Assembly (NCBI GenBank): GCA_030015575.1
Contig: CM057347.1
Coordinates: 511,007,176 to 511,071,175, forward strand
Source: Agapanthus africanus
Taxonomy: Eukaryota > Streptophyta > Magnoliopsida > Asparagales > Amaryllidaceae
Length of the DNA stretch: 64,000 bases
Direction of reading: 5' to 3'
In this document: positions 41,528-51,579 of the stretch, one piece after another
Layout of the letters: each line of letters opens with the position of its first letter
How positions within the stretch are numbered: position 1 is the stretch's first letter
Made by a program: the position numbers and the translations under genes
Notes under the pieces: model-generated
What the model was told of the DNA's origin: nothing
What the model saw: only the letters and a program-made list of their open reading frames with translations
The model's database searches: none

Positions 41528-44345
41528 TGTAACAACCCTAAACTTTCTGTACGAAATTTTTCAAAAAATACAAAAGGAACATCTAAGTGTGAACACAAGT
41601 TATAAATTTGATTTGCTTTTGAACAACAAGAAAACACTTGTAGCTCATTGGTAAAGCCTTGCACTGCTGTGATGTAGCCCTGTGATCGAATCCCCCAGCC
41701 AAATTATCTTTTTATTGATTTTAATCTTTTAAAAGCTCAAAATTTTGCACATGCACAACACATAAAATGAAAAGTCATAAATTAAACAAACACGTGCACT
41801 AAGTTATATCAAACGACACCAACACGTGGCCAAAATCCCACCATCCATCGCCGAAATTTGGCCGGCAATATTCTTGTTTGGACCGACACCGCCGGGCCCC
41901 CCGTAGGGGATTCTCTCCAAAATTCAACCCTAATATCCCTTGGCTTACCCCACTACCCCCATACTGTTTGTTTTCTCTGTATATTTCCAGAGAATTAAAA
42001 TTGAGCATTGCTCCATAATTTAATGCATTTTAATTCTCAAATTCATCACTCTAAACCCTAATCCTACCCTATAAATACAACCCTACATTTTGTCTCTCTA
42101 CATTCTGAAATCTAGTATAAAAAACTCTCTAAAATTTCCAAGTCCCAAATTGTACAAGTGGAGTTAGCAAGGGTTGAAGTTCCGACGAAGTTTCGAGAAG
42201 ATTCCGGTGACGAAACGACATCCCGACAATTCCGATAACTTCCTCTATCTCTTCTCTTATTTTCTAACCTGTAAGTCCCCTCTCACCTTCTCAATCTCTA
42301 GTCTAAAACTTTCACTTTTGAAAACTCGTCGGAAGCGGAGTTATTCCGACTTCCGATTCGTTTTTCTTTAAAAACTCCATTTTTCTTAAATAACAAAATA
42401 CCATATTCTCTCATAATATTTAAAAAACATAAATAAACACATTAGAATAAGTTTCATATCAAAATAATTCATGTTGCAATTTTTATTTCATTTTTACAGT
42501 AAAATACCATCATGTTACATACAACTTGTAAATATTCAATTTAACTGTATTACCTTTAGATAACTCATGAGGTAATGATCTACCTCATCACAACACACAT
42601 TTTTGACATAGCACGATGAATTTTGGGACTCTAGTTTATAGGAAAATACGATTTAACGAATAAACACCTTGAACATTCAAAACTGTTTTCTTTAAAAAGT
42701 GTGTTAATTAAATTCCTTGCAATTGCGGCTCTACAACCCATTTTAGGGAATCGTGATTAGGATGGTGCGGGTTATCGCACGTCCTCGATCCTAGGAGAGC
42801 GAGATGCAGACCTCCGCAAGGAGCATTCGATCTCGATGGAATTTTTAATGCAATTTTTAAGAAAATGAGATTTCTACAAAATAAATAAAATTTATTTTTA
42901 TTAAATATATATATATATATGAATATTATCAAAAGATCTATTTTAAATATATTATACAAATATTCCATGTTTTCTAAATCAAAGGAATCACCATTTCATG
43001 AAACTACCTTTGCAATTCAATACAATTCCAATATTTCATTAAAATACCATATACAATGAAAACTAGGTCATATTCACTAGAATATTTCACTTTATAAAAA
43101 TATACATCTATGAAAACCCTAAAGACGACAATTAAATACTTGAGGTGTACTTTGAAATGTATCAAAACTATTTTTCATAAAACCCCCTCAAGTTATATTA
43201 ATTTACAATAAGGACCCTAGTAAATATAGGTTTAAGCGGGACCAATTCTCTTGAGCCTCAGAGAGCCAGAGAATATGGGTGCTTGTCTATCTAAGATAGA
43301 CAACCTAGCAACGGTATTATCAACACGGTAATTGTTTTAGAAAAACATACAAATCCTGCCGTCCATGTGCAGCAGTTACCGATAATATCAAAACAATCAG
43401 GACCTCAATTCTGTTTAAAAGTCTGACTCAGTTCTAGTTATGGTCAAATATGAAATCAATCTGACTTGAATTCAATTCAAGTATAACTGTAATACAACAT
43501 GAATCCATGAATGCCGGAATACAATCCATATCAATATAATCATGACTTGAACCGAACCATGGATATACCCTGATTACATGTCTATCCATTTATATCCATT
43601 CCATTTACATGATACCATGATTTCGGCAAGTTGAATAATCTATTACAAAAAATAATTCAAAACAATACAAAATACATTACGGGATTTATAAAGGGGTAGA
43701 CTGGTACAGAACATGTTAACGGTGACACGAGGTGGTCACTAAAAGACGTAATTACATACATGTCGTTGTTCCGTGGTATTATCGACGGAGCCTTATACTA
43801 CGGGTTACCAAAGTCCACGGTGTAAGTTGGACTCCTCTCGTATACACTGGTATATTCTGTACCAAGCTACAACAACTACGTTAGTATAACAAATATAATA
43901 TTATCCACTTCACCTATTTTATTTTCTGTCTATTCTTCTCCTTCTTTCTTTGGGAATTACCGAGCGATTGTTCGCTGACGACATTTCTATTTCTCTTCTT
44001 CTTTGGAATGTTGTTAGGAGGACCCGACTCTGAGGAGTTCGAGACCAGCCAGGAGCACTTGGAGCAGTTCACAGAAGACCCTGAGCATTGACCTTATCTG
44101 TACATACTTTACTTCTCATTTCATGCCACTGTTTAGGCATTGGATTCTAGACTTGTATTTATATTCCAGTTGTACTTGTTAAGAATTGTTGAATAAATAA
44201 AAGTTTCTGTTCATTTACATGCATATCTCTTGTGTACATTTTGCTTTATATTGCTTAGAAACGCTTAGCGTGTTTACTTCTGAATAAATATGTAGTTGAC
44301 CTCGTCACGCCCTCTTGCCCGTACACCAAGAAGCGGGACGTGACA
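41528..44345 (+). mobile_element. Solo LTR (chromovirus-like) with perfect 5-bp target duplication
   Basis: 2818 bp starting TGTAACAACCC and ending GCGGGACGTGACA, flanked on both sides by ATATA (41523-41527 and 44346-44350). A TATA box TATAAATA is at 42070. There is no internal region, so recombination between two LTRs has removed it. Its termini resemble the tandem-array LTR family but the body is different. 42400-44280 is AT-rich and holds no ORF of interest. Confidence 0.88.
41636..41700 (+). other. tRNA-like A-box/B-box pair inside the solo LTR
   Basis: TAGCTCATTGG (41641) fits the RNA polymerase III A box and TGATCGAATCC (41683) approximates the B box GGTTCGANTCC, 42 bp apart. No full cloverleaf is evident, so it is not called a tRNA gene. 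It may be a tRNA-derived insertion or an internal promoter remnant. Confidence 0.4.
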
Positions 44346-45180
44346 ATATACCCCTACCTGTGTGGAAAAAAATCATCTCCACACTCGGAGAATTCAATTC
44401 AAGCTCCCATACTCTTACCCTTAGCTTCTTATTACTTTTTAATTAACGGATCAAATGATGGATTTGTTCCCACATTTTTCATGCGACCGTTAATATTTCA
44501 TAAGACACTAACCAACCGATTACCGAATGTGAATACTTATTGGGCGTAAATAGAAGTATTCTAATCTTGCAACACCTAAGGCACGACAAATGATCCCAAA
44601 CCAGTTGGTCTAAGTCACTGGGCAATGAAGCACCCTTACTGAATTTCTTTTATGCTACCTTGATAATTGCAAGACGGTGTTCAAATTTTTTTTTGTGATA
44701 TTAATTTTTCTTCTTCGTACTAGGGTATTATAGAAAAGAGCATGACAAGTCTCTTCTAGTATTCCAAACTTCAAGATGTGTGCATGTGCATATAGTAGAA
44801 TATCAACGTTCAAATATTTGGACTTAAAAATAGGGTCCGCTTACATCTTCTCAAAGCTAGCAACTCCATCATGATACTAGCCTTTTGAGAATAGGCTCAT
44901 GACAACTTATTACTAGATCCATTTAACCATCTCTTTTTCTTAAAATCTCTCTTTTATATACATTTTTCACCTTTTCATTTATATTTTCAAAATTTTCTAT
45001 CAATTTTTTGTAAAAAATATTTTTTATTTTGAAAACTAAAAACTATGTACAAAACCAAACCCCCCTCCACACACACTTAAACTTGACAGTGCCCTCACTG
45101 TCTACCGTGACTCATCCCTAAAAAAAACTAATAAACTAATGATGTACATATGTTACAAATGAGGGAGTTTTAAAATATTT
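44346..45180 (-). other. Athila 3' noncoding region after integrase
   Basis: No ORF. On the minus strand about 45105-45058 carries cagtgagggcactgtcaag followed by a TTTAAGTGTGTGTGGAGGGG stretch, a PPT-like motif often found after Athila pol. Confidence 0.55.
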
Positions 45181-46360
45181 TCAAGTGTATTCCGGCTCAT
45201 GGAGATCCATGGGCTCTGCCTCATTATCTGCAGAAAATTCTAAAAACGGTTTCAATTTTTTACCATTAACTTTGAACACCTCACCATTTTTTGGATTTTC
45301 AATCTCGATAACTCCATGTGAAAATATGTTTTTGACAATAAACGGCCCGGTCCATCGTGATTTTAATTTTCTAGGAAATAGATGCAATCTTGAATCATAT
45401 AGTAAAACTTTTTGGCCCATTTGAAAATCTTTTCGTAAAATGTTTTTATCATGGAAAATTTTCGTTTTTTCTTTAAAAATCTTGGTATTGTCATAAGTAT
45501 CGTTCCTAATGTTCTCTAATTCATTTAGTTGGAACTTTCTATACTTATCGGCATCTTCAATATCCATATTTAACTGTTTTATGGCCCACATAGTGCGGTG
45601 TTCCAACTCCACTGGTAAGTGGTAAGGTTTTTCAACCTATAAGGAGACATACCAAGGATGGTCTTGTTTGCGGTTCGGTAAGCCTATAATGCGTCAACAA
45701 GATTAAGTGATCAATTCTTGTGGCACTTATTAACTGTCTTTTCCAATATTTGCTTAATTTATCTATTTGATACCTTAACTTGCCCACCAGTTTGCAAATG
45801 ATATAGGATGGATAACTTGTGATGGATCGAATATTTTCTCCTAAGAGTTTCGAAAGATCGGTTGCAAAAATGGGTCTCATTATCACTAATAATGGAGCGT
45901 GGAATATCAAACCGAGAAATAATATTATTTTTCAAAAACTTGACAACAACCTTATTGTCATTGGTTTTGCATGTCATTGCTTCCACCCATTTCGATACGT
46001 AATCGACCGCTACTAAAATATAAATGTTCCCAAATGAATTTGGGAATGGCCCCATGAAATCGATACCTCATACATCAAAGATCTCAACTATAAGGATAGA
46101 ATTGAGAGGCATCATGTTTCGCCTAGTGATTTTACCTAAGTGTTGACAGCGTTCACAAGTTTTACAAAATTGATATGCATTTTTAAATAACGTGGGCCAA
46201 TAAAACCCACTTTGTAAAACTTTTTCAGCCGTCTTTTTAGCCCCAAAATGCCCCCCACTTGCATGATCGTGACAAAATGAAAGAACGCTCCTAATTTCAT
46301 CATTAGGTACACACCGTCAAATAATTTGATCATTGCACTGTTTAAACAAATAAGGATCAT
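45181..46360 (-). pseudogene. Athila integrase, broken
   Basis: Minus strand. A zinc-finger region (HDHASGGHFG...CKTCERCQ across frames, 46300-46140); catalytic core with GIDFMGPF (Asp, near 46055) and IISDNETHF (second Asp); then GGQVKVSNR near 45780, where the family has a Glu after GQV, so the third catalytic residue is Lys. The C-terminal part (45612-45181) is open for 143 codons and contains LYDSRLHLFPRKLKSRWTGP and the GEVFKVNGKKLKPF tail. Frameshifts lie near 46136 and 45630-45760. Inactive. Confidence 0.8.
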
Positions 46361-46402
46361 CCCAAAAGAAATATTTTATTTAGGAGTAAAACTATAACGA
46401 TC

Positions 46403-46744
46403 TTATTTAAACCAATCGGGCGGTGTCATTTTTGTGACGAAAAATTTAACTATATTTATGAACCATGGTTCGCTAGCAGCTGTGTATAACTGTTCGTCGG
46501 GAAAATGGTCATTTATAGAAAGTTCTTGCGTAGGTGCAAGTGGTAGACGTGATAAGTGATCGGTTACAACATTTTCGGGTCCTTTTATGTCTTTTATTTC
46601 AAGGTCAAACTCTTGCAATAAAAGGATCCATCTAAGCAATCAGGCTTTAGCATCTTTGTTAGAAATAAGATGTCTAATGGTCGAATGATCCGTATAGATC
46701 GTAATGTATGAACCAATGAGATACCTCTTCTCATCCAACAAACA
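46403..46744 (-). pseudogene. Athila RNase H, C-terminal part
   Basis: Resumes at IGSYITIYTDHST (about 46730) after an inserted segment; after a stop near 46640 it continues [20 protein letters not shown] to the DHLSRLP motif. These are the last two RNase H motifs of Athila and the connection to integrase. Confidence 0.75.
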
Positions 46745-47105
46745 AATCCAATTGTTCTAAACTGTTTTCATTCTTTTGATCCTCACAACATTTATCTTCT
46801 AACAAAAGATGCAGGATCCCGGTTATCTGAAAAAGGGCATCCTAAAGCGGAGGATTACAAATATCGCGCTAGCGCTGCCTGGTAATGGACTTGTCGTTAC
46901 TTGTTCTATAGGCTTTCGCTCTAGCAAGTCGACGCAGCCTAGAATGGCAACGAAGCGGTTGGAGGAGGAGGGCGATAGAAAGCAGACTCAATGCCCCGGG
47001 GCGGATAGGTTTTGAAATCAAACCAAGCATTTACACTCTCAAAAGGTGTAGACCAGTCCATGGTCACAATATCAGCACTTTCAATGACATAGAGCATCAG
47101 TGTGA
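46745..47105. other. Foreign 0.36-kb segment inserted in Athila RNase H
   Basis: The RNase H reading breaks after EKFRSYL at 47106 and resumes at about 46740. The intervening DNA is clearly GC-richer from 46809 to 47015 (atcgcgctagcgctgcctgg, gccccggggcggata) than the Athila around it. A plus-strand frame of 68 codons (46809-47015) is open but matches nothing I recognise. Organelle-derived DNA filled in at a break is one possibility. Confidence 0.5.
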
Positions 47106-47343
47106 GATAGGACCTAAACTTTTCGAGTGCATATACAACAGCTAAAAATTCTTTTTCGGTGGTGGAATAGTTTAACTGTGCATCATTTAGGGTCCTGCTC
47201 GCATAATGGATGACATGTGGCATCTTGTTAATTTGCTGTCCTAAGACGACTCCAATTGCAAAATCTGATGTATCACACATAATCTCAAAAGGCTTATTCC
47301 AATTAGGAGCGTGATCTTCAATTGCTTGAATGATTTGAGGCAA
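47106..47343 (-). pseudogene. Athila RNase H, N-terminal part
   Basis: FEIMCDTSDFAIGVVLGQ gives the first catalytic Asp; HYASRTLNDAQLNYSTTEKE and LAVVYALEKFRSYL give the Glu motif. It is in a different frame from RT, so a frameshift lies near 47340, and it is cut by the foreign segment. Confidence 0.8.
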
Positions 47344-47981
47344 TCGGAACCAAATTCAAAAGGTGTATTCTTGGCAAGAAGTGAAGTTAAGGGTCTAGCA
47401 ATCTTGCTAAAGTTCTTGATAAAGCCTCTATAAAATCCTGCATGCCTAAAGAATGGCCTAATGCCTTGCTTGACCATAAAGTGGTATTTCTCCCAATTGA
47501 GTGTTAAATTCTTTTCTTCGCATCTTTGGAGTACTAACTCCAAGTAGTGCAAACACTCATCAAATGTATCCCCAAAGACTGAAAAATCATCCATAAAAAC
47601 CTCAAGAAAACATTCCACCATGTCGAAAAATAAGCTCATCACGCACCATTGAAAAGTGGCGGGTACATTACATAGCCCTAAGGGCATCCGTCTATATGCA
47701 ACGGTACCAAATAGACGTATGAAGATGGTCTTTTCTTGGTCTTCGGGTGCAACGGGTATTTGGTTATAACCGAAGTATCCATCTAGGAAACAATAGTACT
47801 TATGACCGGCTAACCTTTCTAGAATTTGATTAATAAAAGGCAACGGAAAATGATCTTTCCTAGTTGCGGTATTAAGCTTATGATAGTCAATGCACACGCG
47901 CCACCCGGTTTGCGTGCGAATAGGGACTAGCTCGTTCATGTGGTTTTCAATGACAGTAATACCCGACTTTTTAGATACCAC
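47344..47981 (-). pseudogene. Athila reverse transcriptase with internal deletion
   Basis: VCIDYHKLNTATRKDHFPLP, FLDGYFGYNQIPVAPEDQEK, MPLGLCNVPATFQ and the active site VFMDDFSVFG are all present, so the catalytic Asp pair is intact. After YHFMVKQGI the frame jumps straight to RPFFRHAGFYRGF. About 45 residues that normally separate these motifs (the HKIS..GIEVD..KI region) are missing without a frameshift (near 47460). The upstream stretch 47982-48111 has lost the frame. Confidence 0.85.
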
Positions 47982-48111
47982 ATGAATTGGGTTAACCCAC
48001 GTGCTATCAAAAATAGGGTATCAAGACATTTAATTATGTCTTTCCTCACTGCCTCTTTCATAATAGAATTCAAACGGCGTTGAGGATCTCCAACTGACTT
48101 GGCGTTGTCTA

Positions 48112-49359
48112 TTAAGTGAATTTATGTTGTACTATAGTAGGGCTAATTCCCTTGATATCCTCCATAATCCATCCAATAGCCTTTTTATTATTCTTAAGAT
48201 CAAATAGTAAGGCCTCCTCATGCTCCTTAATAAGATCGGCAGAAATTTTAACTGGGAGCGTGTTATTCAAATCTAAATAGGAATATTTTAGGTTTGATAG
48301 GAGGGGCTTGAGCTCTAACTGTGGGGAATCTTCTATCGATGAGCGAAAAAGAGACCTAGGTTCAAGAAAAAGTGGCTCAAATGGGGCTCTTCCCATGTAG
48401 TCTACTGGGAGAGAATCGTCAAAAGTAATAACATCTTTGTTATTAAGTTCCTCCTCTATGAAATTTTCTATAAAGCATTTATCTAAATCAACTTCTTCAT
48501 CATTAAGAATATCATTAATTAAGTTGACTTCGAAGGGCTTATAGGGATCATTTGGCTGATTTCCTTGGTTAAAAATATTAAGATCAATTGTCATGTTCCT
48601 AAATGATAGTTTCATAGAACCATTGCGACAATTGATCAATGCATTCGAAATGGTTAAGAAAGGCCGATCTAGTATGACAAGAATTTGATTCCTAGAGTTA
48701 GTGACGGGTTGTGTTTCTATCACGATAAAATTTACGGGGAATATAAATTCCCCAATTTTAATCAACACATCATTGATTTCATCCATAGGAGTCTTGATGG
48801 ACTAGTCGGCTAATTGCAAAGTGATATTGGTGGGCTTAAGCTCACATAACCCTAACTGCACATATACAGAATATGGAAAAAGATTAACACTAGTTCCCAA
48901 GTCCAATAAAACTCTATTTATGACATTTTCGCCATTAATGCAAGATATAGTAGGATTACCGGAGTCCTTATACTTAAAGGGCATAGCATTTCTTAGGACG
49001 TCATAAATATTGCCTGTTAAAAAGATCTTCTTAAGCACTTTAGTTTGTTTCTTCTTCGTGCATAAATCTTTGAGATATTTTGCATATGAAGGAACTTGGT
49101 CAATCATGTCCAAAAGAAAGACGTTGACTTTCACTTGTTTAAACATCTCCGCCATCTTTTCTACCTCATCAGCTTGCTTCTTGGCCTTTAAACGTTTTGG
49201 ATATGGTGCTCTACACTCAAGAGGGGTATCTATAGAAGATGGGTAGGGTTGAGATATGGGTGCATCAATAGATGCCGGCTGTGTAAGCGGGGTAGGAGTG
49301 CTGCTCTTCATTAGCTGGGATCTCTTCCGAATCTTCGAGCATCCTAACCTGATTATCAA
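48112..49359 (-). pseudogene. Athila protease and pro-RT linker
   Basis: One frame broken by a TAG at 48802-48804. Before it: a linker, VFLLDMIDQVPSYAKYLKDL, and the retropepsin motif LLDLGTSVNLFPYSVY (Asp-Leu-Gly as in other Athila). After it: EFIFPVNFIVIE, ILDRPFLTISNALIN (C-terminal protease motif), and a long acidic linker to RT. No other stop in 400 codons. Confidence 0.8.
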
Positions 49360-49486
49360 CCTATTTACCCGATCTTAAGGTAGTTATGGCATTTTCTTGC
49401 GCTAGATTTGTACGTGTATCTTTAGAATTCGTAATAGGTTGACTAGGTAAGGTTCCTTGCTCATGTCCTCCTGGTGCCACAGCTAA

Positions 49487-50702
49487 CTAACCGATTTGCT
49501 TTTCTATATTAGAGATAGATTGTTTAATTGGCGTTATCTCATTTTGAAAATAGGTTGTCATTTGCTTCTCAACGTTAATAAAATTATTCTCATTCCCACC
49601 ACTTTGATAAGCACTAAGTTGGGCAGGATTGGATGGAGAACCTTGTCTTTGATTTTGGAATTGTTGGCTTGTGTTGCCTTGATTCCATTGCAAGTTAGGG
49701 TGGTTCCTCCATCCTTGGTTGTAGGTTTGAGAATAAAGATTATTATTGTTGTTACGTTGATAGATAGTATTAGTGGGATCTTGACCTTGAGGACCATTTA
49801 AAAGAGGACATTCTTCTCAAAAGTGGAAAGAGTCTTGACAATTAAGATAAGGAGAGGATTGACTGACTTGAGCAACGGGGGCGTGGGTAGTTAATAGCTT
49901 TTCTATTAATTTCTGAATAGCAGCCAACTGGGCTTGCATTCCAATTATAGCTTCAACCATGTGGATCCCACCCTTAGAATTAGTTGACCCTCTCTCTCTC
50001 TAGGACTCTCCCACTGCATGGTCTTATCGGACAATTCTTCTAGAAAGTCCCATGCCGCATCCTCATTCTTCATCATAAAATCCCCTTGATACATGGACTT
50101 AATCATAAAGTGGGATTCCATGCCATCATAGACTATTTGACATAGCTCCCACTTAGCAATATCATGATGGGGGCATTTTATGAGAAGATCCTTGAAACGT
50201 TCAAAATACTTCCATAAAGATGCTCCCTGATTTTGCGAAAAAGTCCTAATTTCATTTCAAAATTTGGCGGTTTTAAGATATGGGTAGAACTTTTTGAGAA
50301 ATGTCTTCGTAAACTCATCTCATGTCCTAATTGTATTGGCTGGCATACTGTAAAGCCAATGCTTAGTTTTATCAGTGAGGCAAAGGTAATAAGTCTAACC
50401 TTAACTGCATTTTAGTTCAACTGCTTAAATTTAAACATTTGACATAAATTCTCAAACACCCTTATAAAGATATGGGTGTCTTCGGATTCTAAACAATGAA
50501 ACTTAGGAAGCGGGTTTATGAAAGCATGTTTTATTTCATAGTCACCGGATGCTAACGGTAATACCATGTAAGATGGCAGTGATATGCGAACAGGATAGCA
50601 TCTATCTTGGAGGGTAGGTGTAGCGAGGACGATTTCAGCCATAGTATCTATAAAATCAAGTAGGGTTAAACGATTTGTTTCGTCTCGACCCCACACGTTC
50701 AT
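49487..50702 (-). pseudogene. Athila gag, frameshifted
   Basis: The first frame from ATG 50702 has HAFINPLPKFHCLESEDTH, the Athila Gag start of the capsid region. A stop at 50412 and a frame change follow. Fragments downstream read as the capsid (KHWLYSMPANTIRTWDEFTK-like near 50350; YFERFKDLLIKCPHHDI near 50190; MESHFMIKSMYQGDF near 50110). The C-terminal frame 49801-49487 is Gln/Asn-rich (MQWNQGNTSQQFQNQRQG); the knuckle region near 49810-49840 is degenerate with a stop. Confidence 0.75.
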
Positions 50703-51469
50703 ACACCGTACGTAAAAGTTTTTTTTGTTTTTTTTAATGCAAAAAATAAGATGACTAAAGATTATAACAAATCACCAACACAGTGCACAAACAAACCTAT
50801 ATCTAGGGTTACTTAGGTCAAGTTACTAGACCCGCTCCTAACTGCCAAGAGACAAATTGCCGGATAGATCCTTTAACAACCTTGAGACCAGATCGGTGCT
50901 AGTTAAGTAAGAAGTTCTGCAATACGAATCACTGAAATAGCGGGCCTTAATTAAATAACCACAACTAGTCACATGTCATTACACATCTCAAAATTGAATC
51001 GGATAACCGTTAAATTACCTACAAGCTCCTTTTATCCTATTGAGCGCGAGATGTCCTTAGGGGATGAAGTCTAAATATTTTTTAAATTGTTATAGGTCAA
51101 TGTGGATACTCAGTTGTGATTTATGGAGCCTAAGAAGGGTGGTGAAATCCCCACATAATCTGGATTTGGGTTGTTACCCTTTAAAATCTTTTAAAATATG
51201 CAATGCAGTCTAAAACAATCAAAAATCTAAACTAATTTTTTTTGCGCAAAGAATCCTGCAAAAATCTGTTAGTTGGAATCAAATCGAGATTTTGGGAAGA
51301 ACGAGATCTTATCTAGATTTGCCTTTGTTCGTCGTGATCTTCTCTTACAGTAAGTTTGTCTCGATTCCTGAAATATAAAATAGAGAATTCGCATAATCAA
51401 GTAAACTAAATCTAATTTAATCAACAACTAAAATCTAAAACTTAAATTTAAATGTAATTAAATTACACC
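50703..51469 (-). other. Athila 5' untranslated leader
   Basis: No ORF between the primer-binding site and the gag start; A/T-rich sequence. Confidence 0.6.
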
Positions 51470-51487
51470 TCCTCGGCAACGGCGCCA
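51470..51487 (-). other. Athila primer-binding site (tRNA-Asp type)
   Basis: Minus strand TGGCGCCGTTGCCGAGGA, complementary to tRNA-Asp as in other Athila elements, 9 bp from the LTR end at 51497. Confidence 0.9.
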
Positions 51488-51496
51488 AAAACTTAA

Positions 51497-51579
51497 TGAG
51501 GATTTTATTAATCTCCAAATTTAACCGCAAGTATATACCTTATCGCAGTTGTACTTGAGAATCGTTCCAACAGAGAGGT
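51497..51579 (-). mobile_element. Athila 5' LTR fragment, split by Tat-B
   Basis: 83 bp beginning TGAGGATTTTATTAATC, matching the left end of the LTR at 39614. It is interrupted at 51580 by the Tat-B LTR; the remainder should lie right of the window. Confidence 0.85.

Larger units (their letters stand above)
41210..51496 (-). mobile_element. Athila internal region with a nested solo LTR
   Basis: Read on the minus strand: PBS, leader, gag, protease, RT, RNase H, integrase, 3' noncoding region, PPT. Every domain has stops or frameshifts. No env-like ORF lies between integrase and PPT; that interval holds only 1.1 kb of Athila DNA plus the nested LTR. It inserted in Tat-A gag (left flank GAAGG at 39609-39613); the right flank is beyond the window. 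Confidence 0.85.

Noticed and set aside
41636-41700. Functional tRNA gene
   Set aside because: No complete acceptor and anticodon stems could be drawn; only the two boxes fit.
46809-47015. 68-codon plus ORF as a gene
   Set aside because: Short, no recognised domain, inside a small inserted segment; kept only as a finding about the insertion.
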